Under the pieces are notes generated by a model. The model ran no database searches, was not told the DNA's origin, and saw only the letters and a program-made list of their open reading frames with translations. A program made the position numbers and the translations under genes. Shown here one piece after another: positions 7,790 to 16,224 of a stretch of 64,000 nt of DNA. Source of the stretch: DAOQVR01 sp035341665 (GTDB taxonomy: Bacteria; Chloroflexota; Anaerolineae; JAAYZQ01); contig DAOQVR010000017.1 of NCBI GenBank assembly GCA_035341665.1, positions 1 through 64,000 of the forward strand, given 5' to 3'. Within the stretch, counting starts at the first letter, position 1. Each line of letters starts with the position of its first letter.

Positions 7790-8347
7790 ATGTCTCGCAT
7801 CGGTCTGAAACCAATCCCTGTGCCGCCCAAGGTGCAGGTGAGTATTGACGGCGCCACGGTGACGGTGAAGGGCCCCAAGGGGGATCTGGTCCGCTCGTTC
7901 TCTCCAGACATGGAGATCGCGCTGGAGGAAGGGATCCTGCATGTCCGGCGGCCGACTGACTCGCGCATGCACCGGTCACTGCACGGCCTGACGAGGACGC
8001 TCTTGGCCAACATGGTGAAGGGTGTCTCCGAAGGGTTCGCCAAGACCCTGGAGATAGTTGGCACCGGGTACCGCGCGGAGAAGCAGGGCAGGAACCTCAT
8101 GCTGCATGTGGGGTACTCACACCCGGTGGAGTTCAAGCCGCCCGAGGGGATCGAGTTCGAAGTGCCCAAGGCAGGCAACGCAATCACGGTCCTGGGGCGC
8201 GATAAGGAGCTTGTCGGCGAGATGGCGGCGCGGATCAGGCGCCAGCGTCCCCCTGAGCCCTACCAGGGGAAGGGTGTCCGCTACTCGGGCGAGCACGTCA
8301 GGCGCAAGGCCGGCAAGGCGGGCAAGGTCGGCAAGGGCAAGAAGTAG
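7790..8347 (+). CDS. rplF: 50S ribosomal protein L6
   Basis: L6 lies near the sarcin-ricin loop and factor-binding site. From ATG 7790 the 185-aa product starts MSRIGLKPIPVPPKVQV and ends with RRQRPPEPYQGKGVRYSGE followed by a short Lys-rich tail. An upstream TTG at 7745 is in frame but overlaps rpsH. SD GGGGGTAGT is weak. Confidence 0.97.
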   Translation: MSRIGLKPIPVPPKVQVSIDGATVTVKGPKGDLVRSFSPDMEIALEEGILHVRRPTDSRMHRSLHGLTRTLLANMVKGVSEGFAKTLEIVGTGYRAEKQGRNLMLHVGYSHPVEFKPPEGIEFEVPKAGNAITVLGRDKELVGEMAARIRRQRPPEPYQGKGVRYSGEHVRRKAGKAGKVGKGKK

Positions 8348-8355
8348 GAGGAACT

Positions 8356-8724
8356 ATGGATAGGGCGAAGCAGAAGCGAATCGCGCGCCAGCACCGGCAT
8401 ATCCGGGTCCGCAAGCACGTGAGCGGAACGCCAGAGCGGCCCCGGCTGTGTGTCTACCGGAGCCTGCGGCACATCTACGCACAGATCATCGACGACACGC
8501 GCGGCCATACGTTGGTCTCGGCGGGCACACTCGATGCGGACCTCATGGCGGGTGCGGCCGAGAAAGACAAGACGGCACAGGCCAAGGCCGTCGGCGAGGT
8601 GCTCGCCCAGCGTGCACTGGCGGCAGGGATCCGTGAAGTGGTGTTCGACAGGGGCGGGTATGTCTACCACGGGCGGGTCGAGGCTCTGGCAAAGGCGGCA
8701 AGGGACGCAGGCTTGAGCTTCTAG
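8356..8724 (+). CDS. rplR: 50S ribosomal protein L18
   Basis: L18 binds 5S rRNA with L5. The 122-aa protein has HIRVRKHVSGTPERPRLCVYRS, the FDRGGYVYHGRVEALAKAARDAGL ending, and normal length. SD AGGAGGAACT sits 4-5 nt before ATG 8356. A 123-bp spacer with a repeat separates it from rpsE. Confidence 0.98.
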   Translation: MDRAKQKRIARQHRHIRVRKHVSGTPERPRLCVYRSLRHIYAQIIDDTRGHTLVSAGTLDADLMAGAAEKDKTAQAKAVGEVLAQRALAAGIREVVFDRGGYVYHGRVEALAKAARDAGLSF

Positions 8725-8770
8725 GGAGCGACCCCGAATCGCGCTTGGTGCGAGGGGCGACCCGTGGGGA

Positions 8771-8832
8771 CGAATGCACAATGCGGAATGCACAAGACAC
8801 AAGCAGCAATTGTGGATTGAGCATTGGGAGTT
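8771..8832. repeat. Palindromic spacer repeat, copy 5 (rplR-rpsE)
   Basis: AATGCACAATGCGGAATGCACAAG on the left is followed by AATTGTGGATTGAGCATTG on the right, again left-arm then right-arm order. The SD of rpsE begins within 6 nt of the end. (Words are given in pieces; element spans 8771-8832.). Confidence 0.7.
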
Positions 8833-8847
8833 GCTTCAGGAGGAATG

Positions 8848-9405
8848 ATGGGCCGAAGAGATACGCGAAAGCCTAGGGTTCAGAAAGACAAAGAAGAGGG
8901 CGACGAGCTTGACGAGCGCGTAGTGCACATCGCTCGTACTGCCAAAGTCATCCAGGGCGGGCGCCGCTTCGCCTTCCGCGCCGTGGTGGTAGTCGGCGAC
9001 AACAAGGGGAGCGTCGGCGTGGGAATCGGCAAGTCGCGCGCCGTGCCGGATGCAATCCGGAAGGGCGCGGAACGGGCGCGTCGCAATATGCGGCCGATCG
9101 CCATGACCGGGGCGACGATCCCGCACGAGGTGCAGGTGCGCTACAGCGCTGCAAAGGTGCTCCTGAGGCCGGCGTCACCGGGCACGGGCGTCATCGCCGG
9201 CGGCGGGGTGCGCGCGGTTGTGGAGGCCGCTGGCATCCGCGATATTCTGACCAAGTCGCTGGGCAGCTCCAATATCCTGAACGTGATCAAGGCAACCATG
9301 ATCGCGCTCGATCAGTTGAAGGATCCGTCTTCCGAGGCGGGGCGGCGAGGCGTGCCGCTGCGGCGCGTGACCCCGTTCTGGATCAAGGGGGACGACAATG
9401 AGTAG
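8848..9405 (+). CDS. rpsE: 30S ribosomal protein S5
   Basis: S5 shapes the mRNA entry and the decoding fidelity region. The 185-aa product has ERVVHIARTAKVIQGGRRF, VVVGDNKGSVGVGIGKSRAV and RNMRPIAMTGATIPHEV. Three starts lie close together (8824 GTG, 8845 ATG, 8848 ATG); 8848 is preferred since AGGAGG at 8838-8843 is then 4 nt away rather than 1. It overlaps rpmD by 8 nt. Confidence 0.96.
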   Translation: MGRRDTRKPRVQKDKEEGDELDERVVHIARTAKVIQGGRRFAFRAVVVVGDNKGSVGVGIGKSRAVPDAIRKGAERARRNMRPIAMTGATIPHEVQVRYSAAKVLLRPASPGTGVIAGGGVRAVVEAAGIRDILTKSLGSSNILNVIKATMIALDQLKDPSSEAGRRGVPLRRVTPFWIKGDDNE

Positions 9406-9580
9406 GCTGCACATCACCTGGGTCAAGAGCTCCATCGGCTACTCGGTTCGCCAGAAGAGGACAATCCGCGCGCTCGGCCTGCGCCGCCTCGGGGACGTCG
9501 TGGAGCAGCCCGATACGCCCGCCGTCCGCGGCATGCTGGATAAGGTAAGCCACCTCGTGAGGGTGGAAGTCAAGGAATAA
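9398..9580 (+). CDS. rpmD: 50S ribosomal protein L30
   Basis: L30 is a small accessory large-subunit protein. The 60-aa product has ITWVKSSIGYSVRQKRTIRALGLRRLGDVV, the family signature. ATG 9398 lies inside the end of rpsE, so translation is probably coupled. The stop is followed by a palindrome and then rplO. Confidence 0.97.
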   Translation: MSRLHITWVKSSIGYSVRQKRTIRALGLRRLGDVVEQPDTPAVRGMLDKVSHLVRVEVKE

Positions 9581-9581
9581 G

Positions 9582-9618
9582 GCGCAGTTGTCAATCGGCA
9601 ATTGCCGATTGTGACTTG
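9582..9618. repeat. Palindromic spacer repeat, copy 6 (rpmD-rplO)
   Basis: Includes a perfect 20-bp palindrome at 9592-9611, CAATCGGCAATTGCCGATTG, extended imperfectly on both sides. The CAATC/GATTG core is shared with copy 1. Confidence 0.72.
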
Positions 9619-9630
9619 AGGGGTGTGACG

Positions 9631-10083
9631 ATGAAACTGCACGAGATCGGACCCATGCCGGGGTCGAAGAAACGGCGAAAGCGCGTAGGCCGCGGCAGCG
9701 CGGCTGGACAGGGTAAGTCGGCTGGCCGCGGCACGAAGGGCCAGGCAGCTCGCTCGGGCGGCGTGAAAGGGCCGTACTTCGAAGGCGGCCAGCTTCCGCT
9801 GGTGCGGCGGCTGCCCTTTCGGCGGGGCTTTACGAATATCTTCAAGGTACACTATCTCCCGGTGAACCTCAGCCGGTTGGCTACGTTCGAAGCCGGCGCC
9901 GAAGTGTCGCCGGAGACGCTAGCAGCGGCGGGCATCCTGCGCTCGGCGGACCAGCCGGTGGCGATCTTGGGCGGCGGCGAGCTGGACCGGCCTCTGTCGG
10001 TGAAGGCGCACCGCTTCTCGGCCTCGGCCAAGGCCAAGATCGAGGCGGCCGGAGGGTCGGCGGAGATCCTGGAGACGCGGTGA
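9631..10083 (+). CDS. rplO: 50S ribosomal protein L15
   Basis: L15 is a central assembly protein of the large subunit. The 150-aa product has the Gly/Arg-rich N-terminus (KKRRKRVGRGSAAGQGKSAGRG), the family start MKLHEIGPMPGSKK, and the C-terminal KAHRFSASAKAKIEAAGGSAE motif. ATG 9631 is preferred over upstream TTG 9616. It precedes secY by 52 bp. Confidence 0.97.
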   Translation: MKLHEIGPMPGSKKRRKRVGRGSAAGQGKSAGRGTKGQAARSGGVKGPYFEGGQLPLVRRLPFRRGFTNIFKVHYLPVNLSRLATFEAGAEVSPETLAAAGILRSADQPVAILGGGELDRPLSVKAHRFSASAKAKIEAAGGSAEILETR

Positions 10084-10135
10084 GGGCCCAGTCTGGGGAC
10101 TTTGCCCATAGGTACTCTGAGAGGAGCAGACTCTT

Positions 10136-11497
10136 ATGATACAGGCCGTCCGTAATGCCTTTTCGCTGCCGGACCTGCGCAAAAAGATCCTATACACGCT
10201 GCTGATCTTGGGCATCTACCGGCTCTTTTGCCACGTGCCGGTGCCGGGAGTGAACAGAGAAGTTCTCAGCGGCCTCTTTCAGCAGAACCAACTGCTTGGC
10301 ATGCTGGACCTGCTCTCCGGCGGAGCCATGGCCAACTTCTCGGTGATGGCCATGGGCGTGTACCCATACATCACGGCCTCTATCATCCTGCAGCTCTTGG
10401 CACCCATCATCCCGGCGCTCGAGCGGCTGCAGAAAGAGGGGGAGGAAGGCCGGAACAAGCTGAACCGCTTCACCTGGTACCTTACCGTCCCACTGGCAGC
10501 CCTGCAGGCCTATGGGCAGGCGGTGCTGATGAACCAGTACAGCACGACTCCGGTCCTCCAGAGCTGGGGCTTCCGGACAGCTCCGCTGACGACCTTCGCG
10601 ATCCTCCTGACGATGACGGCGGGAACGCTCCTGGCGGTATGGCTGGGTGAGCTGATCTCCGAGCAAGGTATTGGCAACGGGACCTCGATCATCATCCTGG
10701 GCGGCATCGTTGCTCGATTGCCGCAGAACCTCCTGAGCCTGATCGTGGGGAAGCAGTGGCTGGCAATCGCCATCTTTGTGGTGGTGACGGCGATCACGGT
10801 GCTGGGGATTGTTTACGTCCAGGAAGGGAAGCTGATGATCTGGGTGCAATACGCCAGCCGGACGCTGGGGCAGCGCGGCGGGCGGCTGCGCCAGACGCGC
10901 TCCATGCGCACGCACATCCCGCTGCGGGTCAACATGGCCGGTATGATTCCGCTCATCTTTGCACAGAGCCTGATGACCTTCCCGAGCACGATTGCGGGCT
11001 ATTTCATGGCGCCCGGCGGCGCGAAGGGGACGACCTTCGTCCAGCAGGCGGCGTACTGGGTGGATAGGGTGTTCAATCTGCAGTACACGATCGCGTGGCC
11101 GCTCTACTTTCTGTTGGTCGTTGGGTTCACCTACTTCTACACGGGCGTGATCTTCCAGCAGTCCAATATGTCGGAAAACCTGCAGAAGCAGGGGGCGTCC
11201 ATCCCCGGCATCCGGCCGGGCAAGCGAACGGCAGATTACCTCACGCAAAAGACCAACCGCATCACCCTGGTGGGGGCACTCTTCCTCGGAATCGTGGCTA
11301 TCCTGCCGTGGCTCATCGATCTTCTGGCGGGCCTCATCCCAGGGACGGAAGGCTTCACCGGCAATCAGGTGATGCTCATCTCGTCGACGGGGCTCTTGAT
11401 CGTGGTGGGCGTGGTGCTGGATACGATGCGGCAGCTCGAGGCGCAGCTGCAGATGCGTCACTATGACCGCTTCCTGAAGCGTGGCATCCTGGGATAA
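10136..11497 (+). CDS. secY: Preprotein translocase subunit SecY
   Basis: SecY is the ten-helix channel of the Sec translocon and acts in the cytoplasmic membrane. The 453-aa product shows the plug region after TM1 (GGAMANFSVMAMGVYPYITASI), EQGIGNGTSIIILGGI near TM4-5, and RVNMAGMIPLIFAQSLM near TM7. Length is slightly above average (about 430). The SD GAGAGGAG precedes ATG 10136. It is followed by adk as in many Gram-positive-like clusters. Confidence 0.97.
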   Translation: MIQAVRNAFSLPDLRKKILYTLLILGIYRLFCHVPVPGVNREVLSGLFQQNQLLGMLDLLSGGAMANFSVMAMGVYPYITASIILQLLAPIIPALERLQKEGEEGRNKLNRFTWYLTVPLAALQAYGQAVLMNQYSTTPVLQSWGFRTAPLTTFAILLTMTAGTLLAVWLGELISEQGIGNGTSIIILGGIVARLPQNLLSLIVGKQWLAIAIFVVVTAITVLGIVYVQEGKLMIWVQYASRTLGQRGGRLRQTRSMRTHIPLRVNMAGMIPLIFAQSLMTFPSTIAGYFMAPGGAKGTTFVQQAAYWVDRVFNLQYTIAWPLYFLLVVGFTYFYTGVIFQQSNMSENLQKQGASIPGIRPGKRTADYLTQKTNRITLVGALFLGIVAILPWLIDLLAGLIPGTEGFTGNQVMLISSTGLLIVVGVVLDTMRQLEAQLQMRHYDRFLKRGILG

Positions 11498-11519
11498 GGC
11501 AGCGTACCGCTGGCTTTCC

Positions 11520-11538
11520 AGTATTGAGTATTGAGTTA
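11520..11538. repeat. Short right-arm remnant of the spacer repeat (secY-adk)
   Basis: Only the words AGTATTGAGTATTGAG are present; no left arm or palindrome. It is probably a decayed or partial copy. Confidence 0.4.
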
Positions 11539-11546
11539 TCGCTGTG

Positions 11547-12233
11547 ATGAGCTCTGACGCGCAAGTGGTAGTGCTTCTGGGGGGGCCGGGTGCCGGGAAA
11601 GGCACCCAGGCGGAACGCCTATCGGCGGCGCTGAGCATCCCGCATGTTTCGACGGGGGACCTGTTCCGCGAGAACCTCAAGGCCGAGACACCCCTGGGGC
11701 TTCTGGCCCGAGGGTTCATGGAGCGCGGGGAGTTGGTGCCGGACGAGGTGACGGTCGCCATGGCGCGGGAGCGGCTCTCGCGGCCTGACTGCGCTCTGGG
11801 TGCCATCCTGGACGGTTTTCCTCGGACGGTATCCCAGGCGCAGGCGCTCGAAGACTTGCTCTCGGACCTGGCGACTACCGTCTCGGTTGTGCCGTATATC
11901 CGCGTGCCACGGCACGTGCTCCTGGAGCGGCTGGCAGGGCGGTGGACGTGCCGGGCTTGTGGGGCGATGTACCACCAACTCTTCAGCCGGCCCCAAGTCA
12001 CGGGGAGATGTGACCGTTGCGGAGGAGAGCTGTACCAGAGAGCAGACGATGCGCCGGAGACGCAGAGCCGCCGTATCGAGGTCTACTTTGCGCAGACGGC
12101 TCCCTTGATCGAGTTCTACCGCGAGAGAGGGCTCCTGGTCGAGGTGGACGGCATTGCCGGAATCGAGCAGGTACAGGCCGCGCTGCTGGACGTGATCCGC
12201 ACGGCTCGGTCACCAAGAGCAGAGACGGCATGA
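11547..12233 (+). CDS. adk: Adenylate kinase, zinc-LID type
   Basis: Catalyses ATP + AMP to 2 ADP in the cytoplasm. The 228-aa product has the P-loop GGPGAGKGTQ (about residues 11-20), DGFPRT, and a LID with four cysteines (CRAC and CDRC) that would bind zinc as in Gram-positive enzymes. ATG 11547 directly follows a GTG at 11544; neither has a clear SD, which is unusual for this operon. The stop overlaps the map start (ATGA). Confidence 0.96.
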   Translation: MSSDAQVVVLLGGPGAGKGTQAERLSAALSIPHVSTGDLFRENLKAETPLGLLARGFMERGELVPDEVTVAMARERLSRPDCALGAILDGFPRTVSQAQALEDLLSDLATTVSVVPYIRVPRHVLLERLAGRWTCRACGAMYHQLFSRPQVTGRCDRCGGELYQRADDAPETQSRRIEVYFAQTAPLIEFYRERGLLVEVDGIAGIEQVQAALLDVIRTARSPRAETA

Positions 12234-12982
12234 TCAGCCTCAAGTCGGAGCAGGAGCTGGCGCTGATGCGCCAGGCAGGGCGGATCGTCGCCGAGGTGTT
12301 GGCTCGGATCGAGGCGGATCTGGTTCCAGGCATGACGACTGCGGATCTGGAGGCCATTGCTCGCCAGGTCATCGTGGAGAAGCATGATGCGGTACCGTCG
12401 TTCAAGGGGTACCGCGGATATCCGGCGATGATCTGTGCCTCGGTCAACGAGGAGGTTGTTCACGGCATACCGGGACCTCGTAGGCTGAATGAGGGCGATA
12501 TCGTCGGAATAGACGTCGGTGCCATCTACCGCGGCTACCATGGGGACGCGGCAATCACACTGCCTGTAGGACGGGTGGACGAGAACAGCCAACGGCTCCT
12601 GGAGGTGACCGCCCAGGCGCTGCAAAAGGGAATCGATGCGGCGCAGGCGGGAAAGAGGACGTCCGATATCTCCCGCGCGATCCAGGAGTGCGCAGAGGCA
12701 CAGGGCTTCTCGGTGGTACGCGAGTATACGGGCCACGGGATCGGCCGCAGGATGCACGAGGACCCGCAGGTGCTCAATTACTATGAGCCCAGGATGGGCA
12801 GCGTGCAGCTCCGGCCCGGGATGACACTTGCGCTTGAGCCGATGGTGAATGCTGGAGATTGGCTGACGCGCGTGCTGGAGGATAACTGGACGGTAGTGAC
12901 CGTCGATAGCAAGCGGTCGGCTCACTTTGAGCATACGATAGTGATAACCAAGAACGGCCCCGAGATCTTGACCAGGCTCTAG
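12230..12982 (+). CDS. map: Methionine aminopeptidase, type I
   Basis: Removes the N-terminal methionine of new proteins. The 250-aa product starts at ATG 12230 (MISLKSEQELALMRQAG). The metal ligands are visible in context: the two aspartates in GIDVGAIYRGYHGDAA, histidine in TGHGIGRRMHE, glutamate in LALEPMVN, and the final glutamate in HFEHTIVI. Translation is coupled to adk by a 4-nt overlap. infA normally follows but is absent here. Confidence 0.96.
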   Translation: MISLKSEQELALMRQAGRIVAEVLARIEADLVPGMTTADLEAIARQVIVEKHDAVPSFKGYRGYPAMICASVNEEVVHGIPGPRRLNEGDIVGIDVGAIYRGYHGDAAITLPVGRVDENSQRLLEVTAQALQKGIDAAQAGKRTSDISRAIQECAEAQGFSVVREYTGHGIGRRMHEDPQVLNYYEPRMGSVQLRPGMTLALEPMVNAGDWLTRVLEDNWTVVTVDSKRSAHFEHTIVITKNGPEILTRL

Positions 12983-13013
12983 GGGCAGGACGCAGTGAGT
13001 TGGGAGGCAAATC

Positions 13014-13127
13014 ATGAAGGTCAGACCGTCGGTCAAGCGTCGTTGTGAGCACTGCAAGATCATCAAGCGCCATGGCGTGGTGCGGGTGATCTGCCAGAAC
13101 CCAAAGCATAAGCAGAGGCAGGGCTAA
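13014..13127 (+). CDS. rpmJ: 50S ribosomal protein L36
   Basis: A 37-aa product, MKVRPSVKRRCEHCKIIK continuing to KHKQRQG, with the Cys-Cys-Cys-His zinc pattern of the C+ form (CEHC, CQNPKH). The start follows GGGAGGCAAATC. It lies 31 nt after map, in the slot where infA-rpmJ is usual, and precedes rpsM. The gene is short, but the match is unambiguous. Confidence 0.96.
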   Translation: MKVRPSVKRRCEHCKIIKRHGVVRVICQNPKHKQRQG

Positions 13128-13129
13128 GG

Positions 13130-13200
13130 CCGAATCCATAGTGCACCACGGGCATGGGGCACTGAGCTTTGCGCATTGAGTATCGTGAATTGAGCACTGG
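13130..13200. repeat. Palindromic spacer repeat, copy 7 (rpmJ-rpsM)
   Basis: Degenerate copy: left words ATAGTGCACCACG and GGCATGG, right words GCGCATTGAGTATCGTGAATTG and AGCACTGGAGG. It occupies the whole gap up to the rpsM SD. Confidence 0.6.
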
Positions 13201-13209
13201 AGGGTAACG

Positions 13210-13593
13210 ATGGCACGTATTGCGGGTGTAGACCTGCCCCGGGAGAAGCGAGTTGAGGTCTCGTTGACCTATATCTTTGGCATTGGGCAGAGCACCAGCC
13301 GCGATATCCTGGCCGCGGCGAATGTCGATCCCAGCATTCGTGTTCGGGATCTATCCGAGGTTGAGGTAGCCAGGCTGCGTGAGGTCATTGACCGGAACTA
13401 CCGGGTGGAAGGCGATCTGCGCCGTGAAGTGGCGATGAACATCAAGCGGCTGCAGGAAATCGGTTGCTACCGCGGCATCCGTCACCGGCGGAGCCTGCCT
13501 GTGCGTGGGCAGCGTACCCGGACCAACGCCCGCCAGCGGCGCGGCGCCAAGAAGACGGTTGCCGGCAAGCGCCGTTCCCGGGCCAAGAAGTAG
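13210..13593 (+). CDS. rpsM: 30S ribosomal protein S13
   Basis: S13 is at the top of the small-subunit head and contacts P-site tRNA. The 127-aa product has MARIAGVDLPREKRVEVSL, GIGQSTSRDIL and GCYRGIRHRRSLPVRGQRT with RTNARQRRG. SD GGAGGGTAACG precedes ATG 13210. It opens the alpha part of the cluster. Confidence 0.98.
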   Translation: MARIAGVDLPREKRVEVSLTYIFGIGQSTSRDILAAANVDPSIRVRDLSEVEVARLREVIDRNYRVEGDLRREVAMNIKRLQEIGCYRGIRHRRSLPVRGQRTRTNARQRRGAKKTVAGKRRSRAKK

Positions 13594-13627
13594 TTCTCGG
13601 TTGGCAGATAGCGTCTGAGGAGGTAAG

Positions 13628-14029
13628 ATGGGACGAACCAGAGGTCGAGCACCCGCCCGCGGAGCGCGTAAAGAGAAGCGTATCGTGCCGCGCGGCAGGG
13701 CACACATCCAGGCCACGTTCAACAACACAGTCATTACCCTCACCGATCCGAAGGGCAACGCCCTTGGCTGGACCAGTGCCGGTGCGGTGGGATTCAAAGG
13801 CTCGCGCAAGAGCACGCCCTATGCGGCACAGGTCGCCGCTGGTCAGGCGGCGCGTATTGCCCAGGAAAACGGCATGCGTGAGGTGGATGTCTACATAAAG
13901 GGACCCGGACCAGGCCGAGAAGCGGCAATCCGTTCTCTGCAGTCCGCGGGTATCATCGTCCGGTCCATCACCGACCTGACGCCCATCCCGCACAACGGGT
14001 GCCGGCCGCCCAAGCGGCGGCGTGTATAA
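13628..14029 (+). CDS. rpsK: 30S ribosomal protein S11
   Basis: S11 is a platform protein contacting the E site. The 133-aa product has GRAHIQATFNNTVITLTDP, GFKGSRKSTPYAAQVAA and GIIVRSITDLTPIPHNGCRP with the final KRRRV. SD GAGGAGGTAAG precedes ATG 13628. Confidence 0.98.
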   Translation: MGRTRGRAPARGARKEKRIVPRGRAHIQATFNNTVITLTDPKGNALGWTSAGAVGFKGSRKSTPYAAQVAAGQAARIAQENGMREVDVYIKGPGPGREAAIRSLQSAGIIVRSITDLTPIPHNGCRPPKRRRV

Positions 14030-14050
14030 CGAAACAGCCAGGAGGGAACC

Positions 14051-14686
14051 ATGGCGAGAAACATTGGCGCGGCATGCAAGCTGTGCCGTCGTGAAGGGGA
14101 AAAGCTCTTTCTCAAGGGAGACCGTTGCTCGTCGCCCAAGTGCGCCTTTGAGCGGCGGCCCTATCCTGGTGGACAGCATGGACCCCAGGCCCAGTTCCGG
14201 AGGAAGGAATCGGACTACGGCCGGCAGCTTCGCGCGAAGCAAAAGGCCCGCCGGGTGTACGGAGTCCTGGAGCGGCAGTTCCGCCGCTACTTCGCCGAGG
14301 CTTCGCAGCAGCGGGGTATGACGGGCGCCAATCTGTTGGCCATGCTTGAGAGTCGCCTGGACAGCGTTGTGTATCGCTTGGGCTTCGCCTCCTCGCGGGC
14401 TCAGGCACGGCAGTTGGTACGGCACGGCCACTTCGATGTGAACGGCCACAAGGTGGATGTTCCTTCCTACCTGGTCCGACTCGGGGACGTGGTGTCCATC
14501 CGTGCCAGCAGCCGGCAGAACGCCTTCTTCAGGACGCTGGTGGAGGATCTCGAACACCGGGCGACTCCCGAGTGGCTGACACGCGATGACGAGGCGCTGT
14601 CTGGTCGCGTCCTTGCCTTGCCTGCTCGGGCGGACGTCAGTGCTGACATTCAGGAACAGCTGATTGTCGAGTACTACAGCCGCTAG
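14051..14686 (+). CDS. rpsD: 30S ribosomal protein S4, zinc-type
   Basis: S4 nucleates small-subunit assembly. The 211-aa product has an N-terminal cysteine set (CKLC, then C and C in GDRCSSPKC) resembling the zinc-binding S4 of thermophiles, and an S4 RNA-binding domain around residues 97-160 (LESRLDSVVYRLGFA, ARQLVRHGHFDVNG). SD CAGGAGGG precedes ATG 14051. Length is normal. Confidence 0.98.
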   Translation: MARNIGAACKLCRREGEKLFLKGDRCSSPKCAFERRPYPGGQHGPQAQFRRKESDYGRQLRAKQKARRVYGVLERQFRRYFAEASQQRGMTGANLLAMLESRLDSVVYRLGFASSRAQARQLVRHGHFDVNGHKVDVPSYLVRLGDVVSIRASSRQNAFFRTLVEDLEHRATPEWLTRDDEALSGRVLALPARADVSADIQEQLIVEYYSR

Positions 14687-14691
14687 TCAAG

Positions 14692-14731
14692 GCACGAGAC
14701 GCAATGGCGGAATGCGTGTTGTGTCTCGTGC
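14692..14731. repeat. Hairpin repeat in rpsD-rpoA spacer, copy 8
   Basis: Perfect 9-bp stem GCACGAGAC (14692-14700) / GTCTCGTGC (14723-14731) around a 22-nt loop containing GCAATGG and AATGCG. It resembles the other spacer copies in position and in the words GCAATG...TTGAG but has its own stem sequence. Confidence 0.6.
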
Positions 14732-14752
14732 GTTGAGAGGGGGTGCCACTTG

Positions 14753-15697
14753 ATGAATCAGGTTTTTCCCAAGATCGAAATCGACGCTCGCGCCAGGAAC
14801 TATGGGCGCTTTCTCATCGGCCCGATGGAAGCTGGGTACGGGACCACGTTGGGAATTGCCCTCAGGCGTGTGCTTCTGGGCTCGCTCGAGGGGGCAGCCA
14901 TTGCCTCGTTGTATGTGAGGGGCATCCATCACGAGTTCTCTACCATTCCTCACGTCCGCGAGGACATGACGTCCTTACTGCTGAACCTCAAGCAGGTGCG
15001 GTTTCGTCTTCTGGATGACGAGGAGGAGTCCGCCCGGCTTCGGCTAGAGGTCCGTGGCGAAGGTGTCGTCACGGCCGGCGATATCGTGTGCCCTCCGACT
15101 GTCGAAGTGGTCAATCCCGAGGTCTATCTGCTGACCACCGACTCGCCCGAAGCCGACATTGAGATGGAGATGGGCGTGTTGCGTGGCCGTGGATACTCCC
15201 CGGCGGAGGAGCGTGGCAAGTTGCCGGTGGGCGAGATCCCGGCGGACGCCATCTACTCCCCGATCCGCAAAGTGAACCACAGGATCGAGCGGGCACGTAT
15301 CGGGCAGATCAGCAACTACGACAGGCTGGTCCTCGAGATCTGGACCGATGGCACCGTCACGCCGGTTGAAGCACTCAGCACCAGTGCGCAGATCCTGGTC
15401 GGGCATTTGGCGTTGATTGCCGATTTTGGCAAAGCTGCCGTGCGGATGGAGCCCGAGGCACCGGTTAGCCGTATCCCTGAGCGCATCGCCGAGGTGAACA
15501 TCGACGAGCTTGATCTCGGCGTGCGTGCCCACAATTGCCTCAAGAGAGCAGGCATCACCAAGGTGGGCGAAATTCTGGAAAAGCTCCAGCGCGATGAGCG
15601 AGAGCTTCTGACCATCCGCAATTTTGGTCAAAAGTCGCTGGAAGAGCTGAAAGAAAGACTGGAAGCTAGAGGTTTCTGGCCGATTGCCGACGAATAG
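14753..15697 (+). CDS. rpoA: DNA-directed RNA polymerase subunit alpha
   Basis: Alpha dimerises to scaffold RNA polymerase; its C-terminal domain binds UP elements and activators. The 314-aa product has the N-terminal domain (YGRFLIGPMEAGYGTTLGIA, about 15-34) and a CTD about 245-305 with LGVRAHNCLKRAGITKVGEI and RNFGQKSLEELKERL. ATG 14753 follows GAGAGGGGGTG; TTG 14750 is also possible. Confidence 0.98.
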   Translation: MNQVFPKIEIDARARNYGRFLIGPMEAGYGTTLGIALRRVLLGSLEGAAIASLYVRGIHHEFSTIPHVREDMTSLLLNLKQVRFRLLDDEEESARLRLEVRGEGVVTAGDIVCPPTVEVVNPEVYLLTTDSPEADIEMEMGVLRGRGYSPAEERGKLPVGEIPADAIYSPIRKVNHRIERARIGQISNYDRLVLEIWTDGTVTPVEALSTSAQILVGHLALIADFGKAAVRMEPEAPVSRIPERIAEVNIDELDLGVRAHNCLKRAGITKVGEILEKLQRDERELLTIRNFGQKSLEELKERLEARGFWPIADE

Positions 15698-15725
15698 CGG
15701 CTCGGTTTGAGGGGATGGACGAGAT

Positions 15726-16223
15726 ATGAGACACGGGAGAGTAGGCCGCCACTTCAAGCGGTCAAGCGGCCAGCGACATGCGCTGTATCGAACACTCATG
15801 GTTGAGCTGTTCCGCCACGAGGAGATCACGACCACTGAGGCCAAGGCGCGGGCCATCCGCCCGCTTGCCGAGCGGCTTGTCACCAAGGCACGCAAGGGAC
15901 GCGCCGACCGCGTCATCGAATTGGCCAACCAGCGCAACAAAACGACGCTCACGGCTTGGTTCGGCGCCCGGCGCGCAGAGCAACTAATCGCGCTCGTCGA
16001 TCAAGGGGATGAGAAGGCGCTTGCGACGGCGGCCCAACAGATGGCGCTCCATGCCAGGCGTCAGGTACTTGCTACCCTGCCGGACAAAGAAGTGGCGCAC
16101 AAACTCGTGGACGAGATCGCCCCCCGCTTTGCCGAGCGGCCGGGTGGTTACACGCGCATGTACAAGATCGGCATCCGCCGGGGTGATTCCTCACCCATGG
16201 CCTTGCTGCAGTTGGTGGAGTAG
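15726..16223 (+). CDS. rplQ: 50S ribosomal protein L17
   Basis: L17 is at the tunnel exit surface. The 165-aa product has MRHGRVGRHFKRSSGQRHALYRTL and GGYTRMYKIGIRRGDSSPMA, both family hallmarks; about 45 residues in the middle (residues 60-110) make it longer than the 120-aa form. Such extended forms exist in other bacteria. It is followed by a repeat and truA. Confidence 0.97.
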   Translation: MRHGRVGRHFKRSSGQRHALYRTLMVELFRHEEITTTEAKARAIRPLAERLVTKARKGRADRVIELANQRNKTTLTAWFGARRAEQLIALVDQGDEKALATAAQQMALHARRQVLATLPDKEVAHKLVDEIAPRFAERPGGYTRMYKIGIRRGDSSPMALLQLVE

Positions 16224-16224
16224 G

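Noticed and set aside
10190..12001. 603-codon antisense frame over secY and adk
   Set aside because: Shadow of two well-known genes; no family match and crosses the boundary between them.
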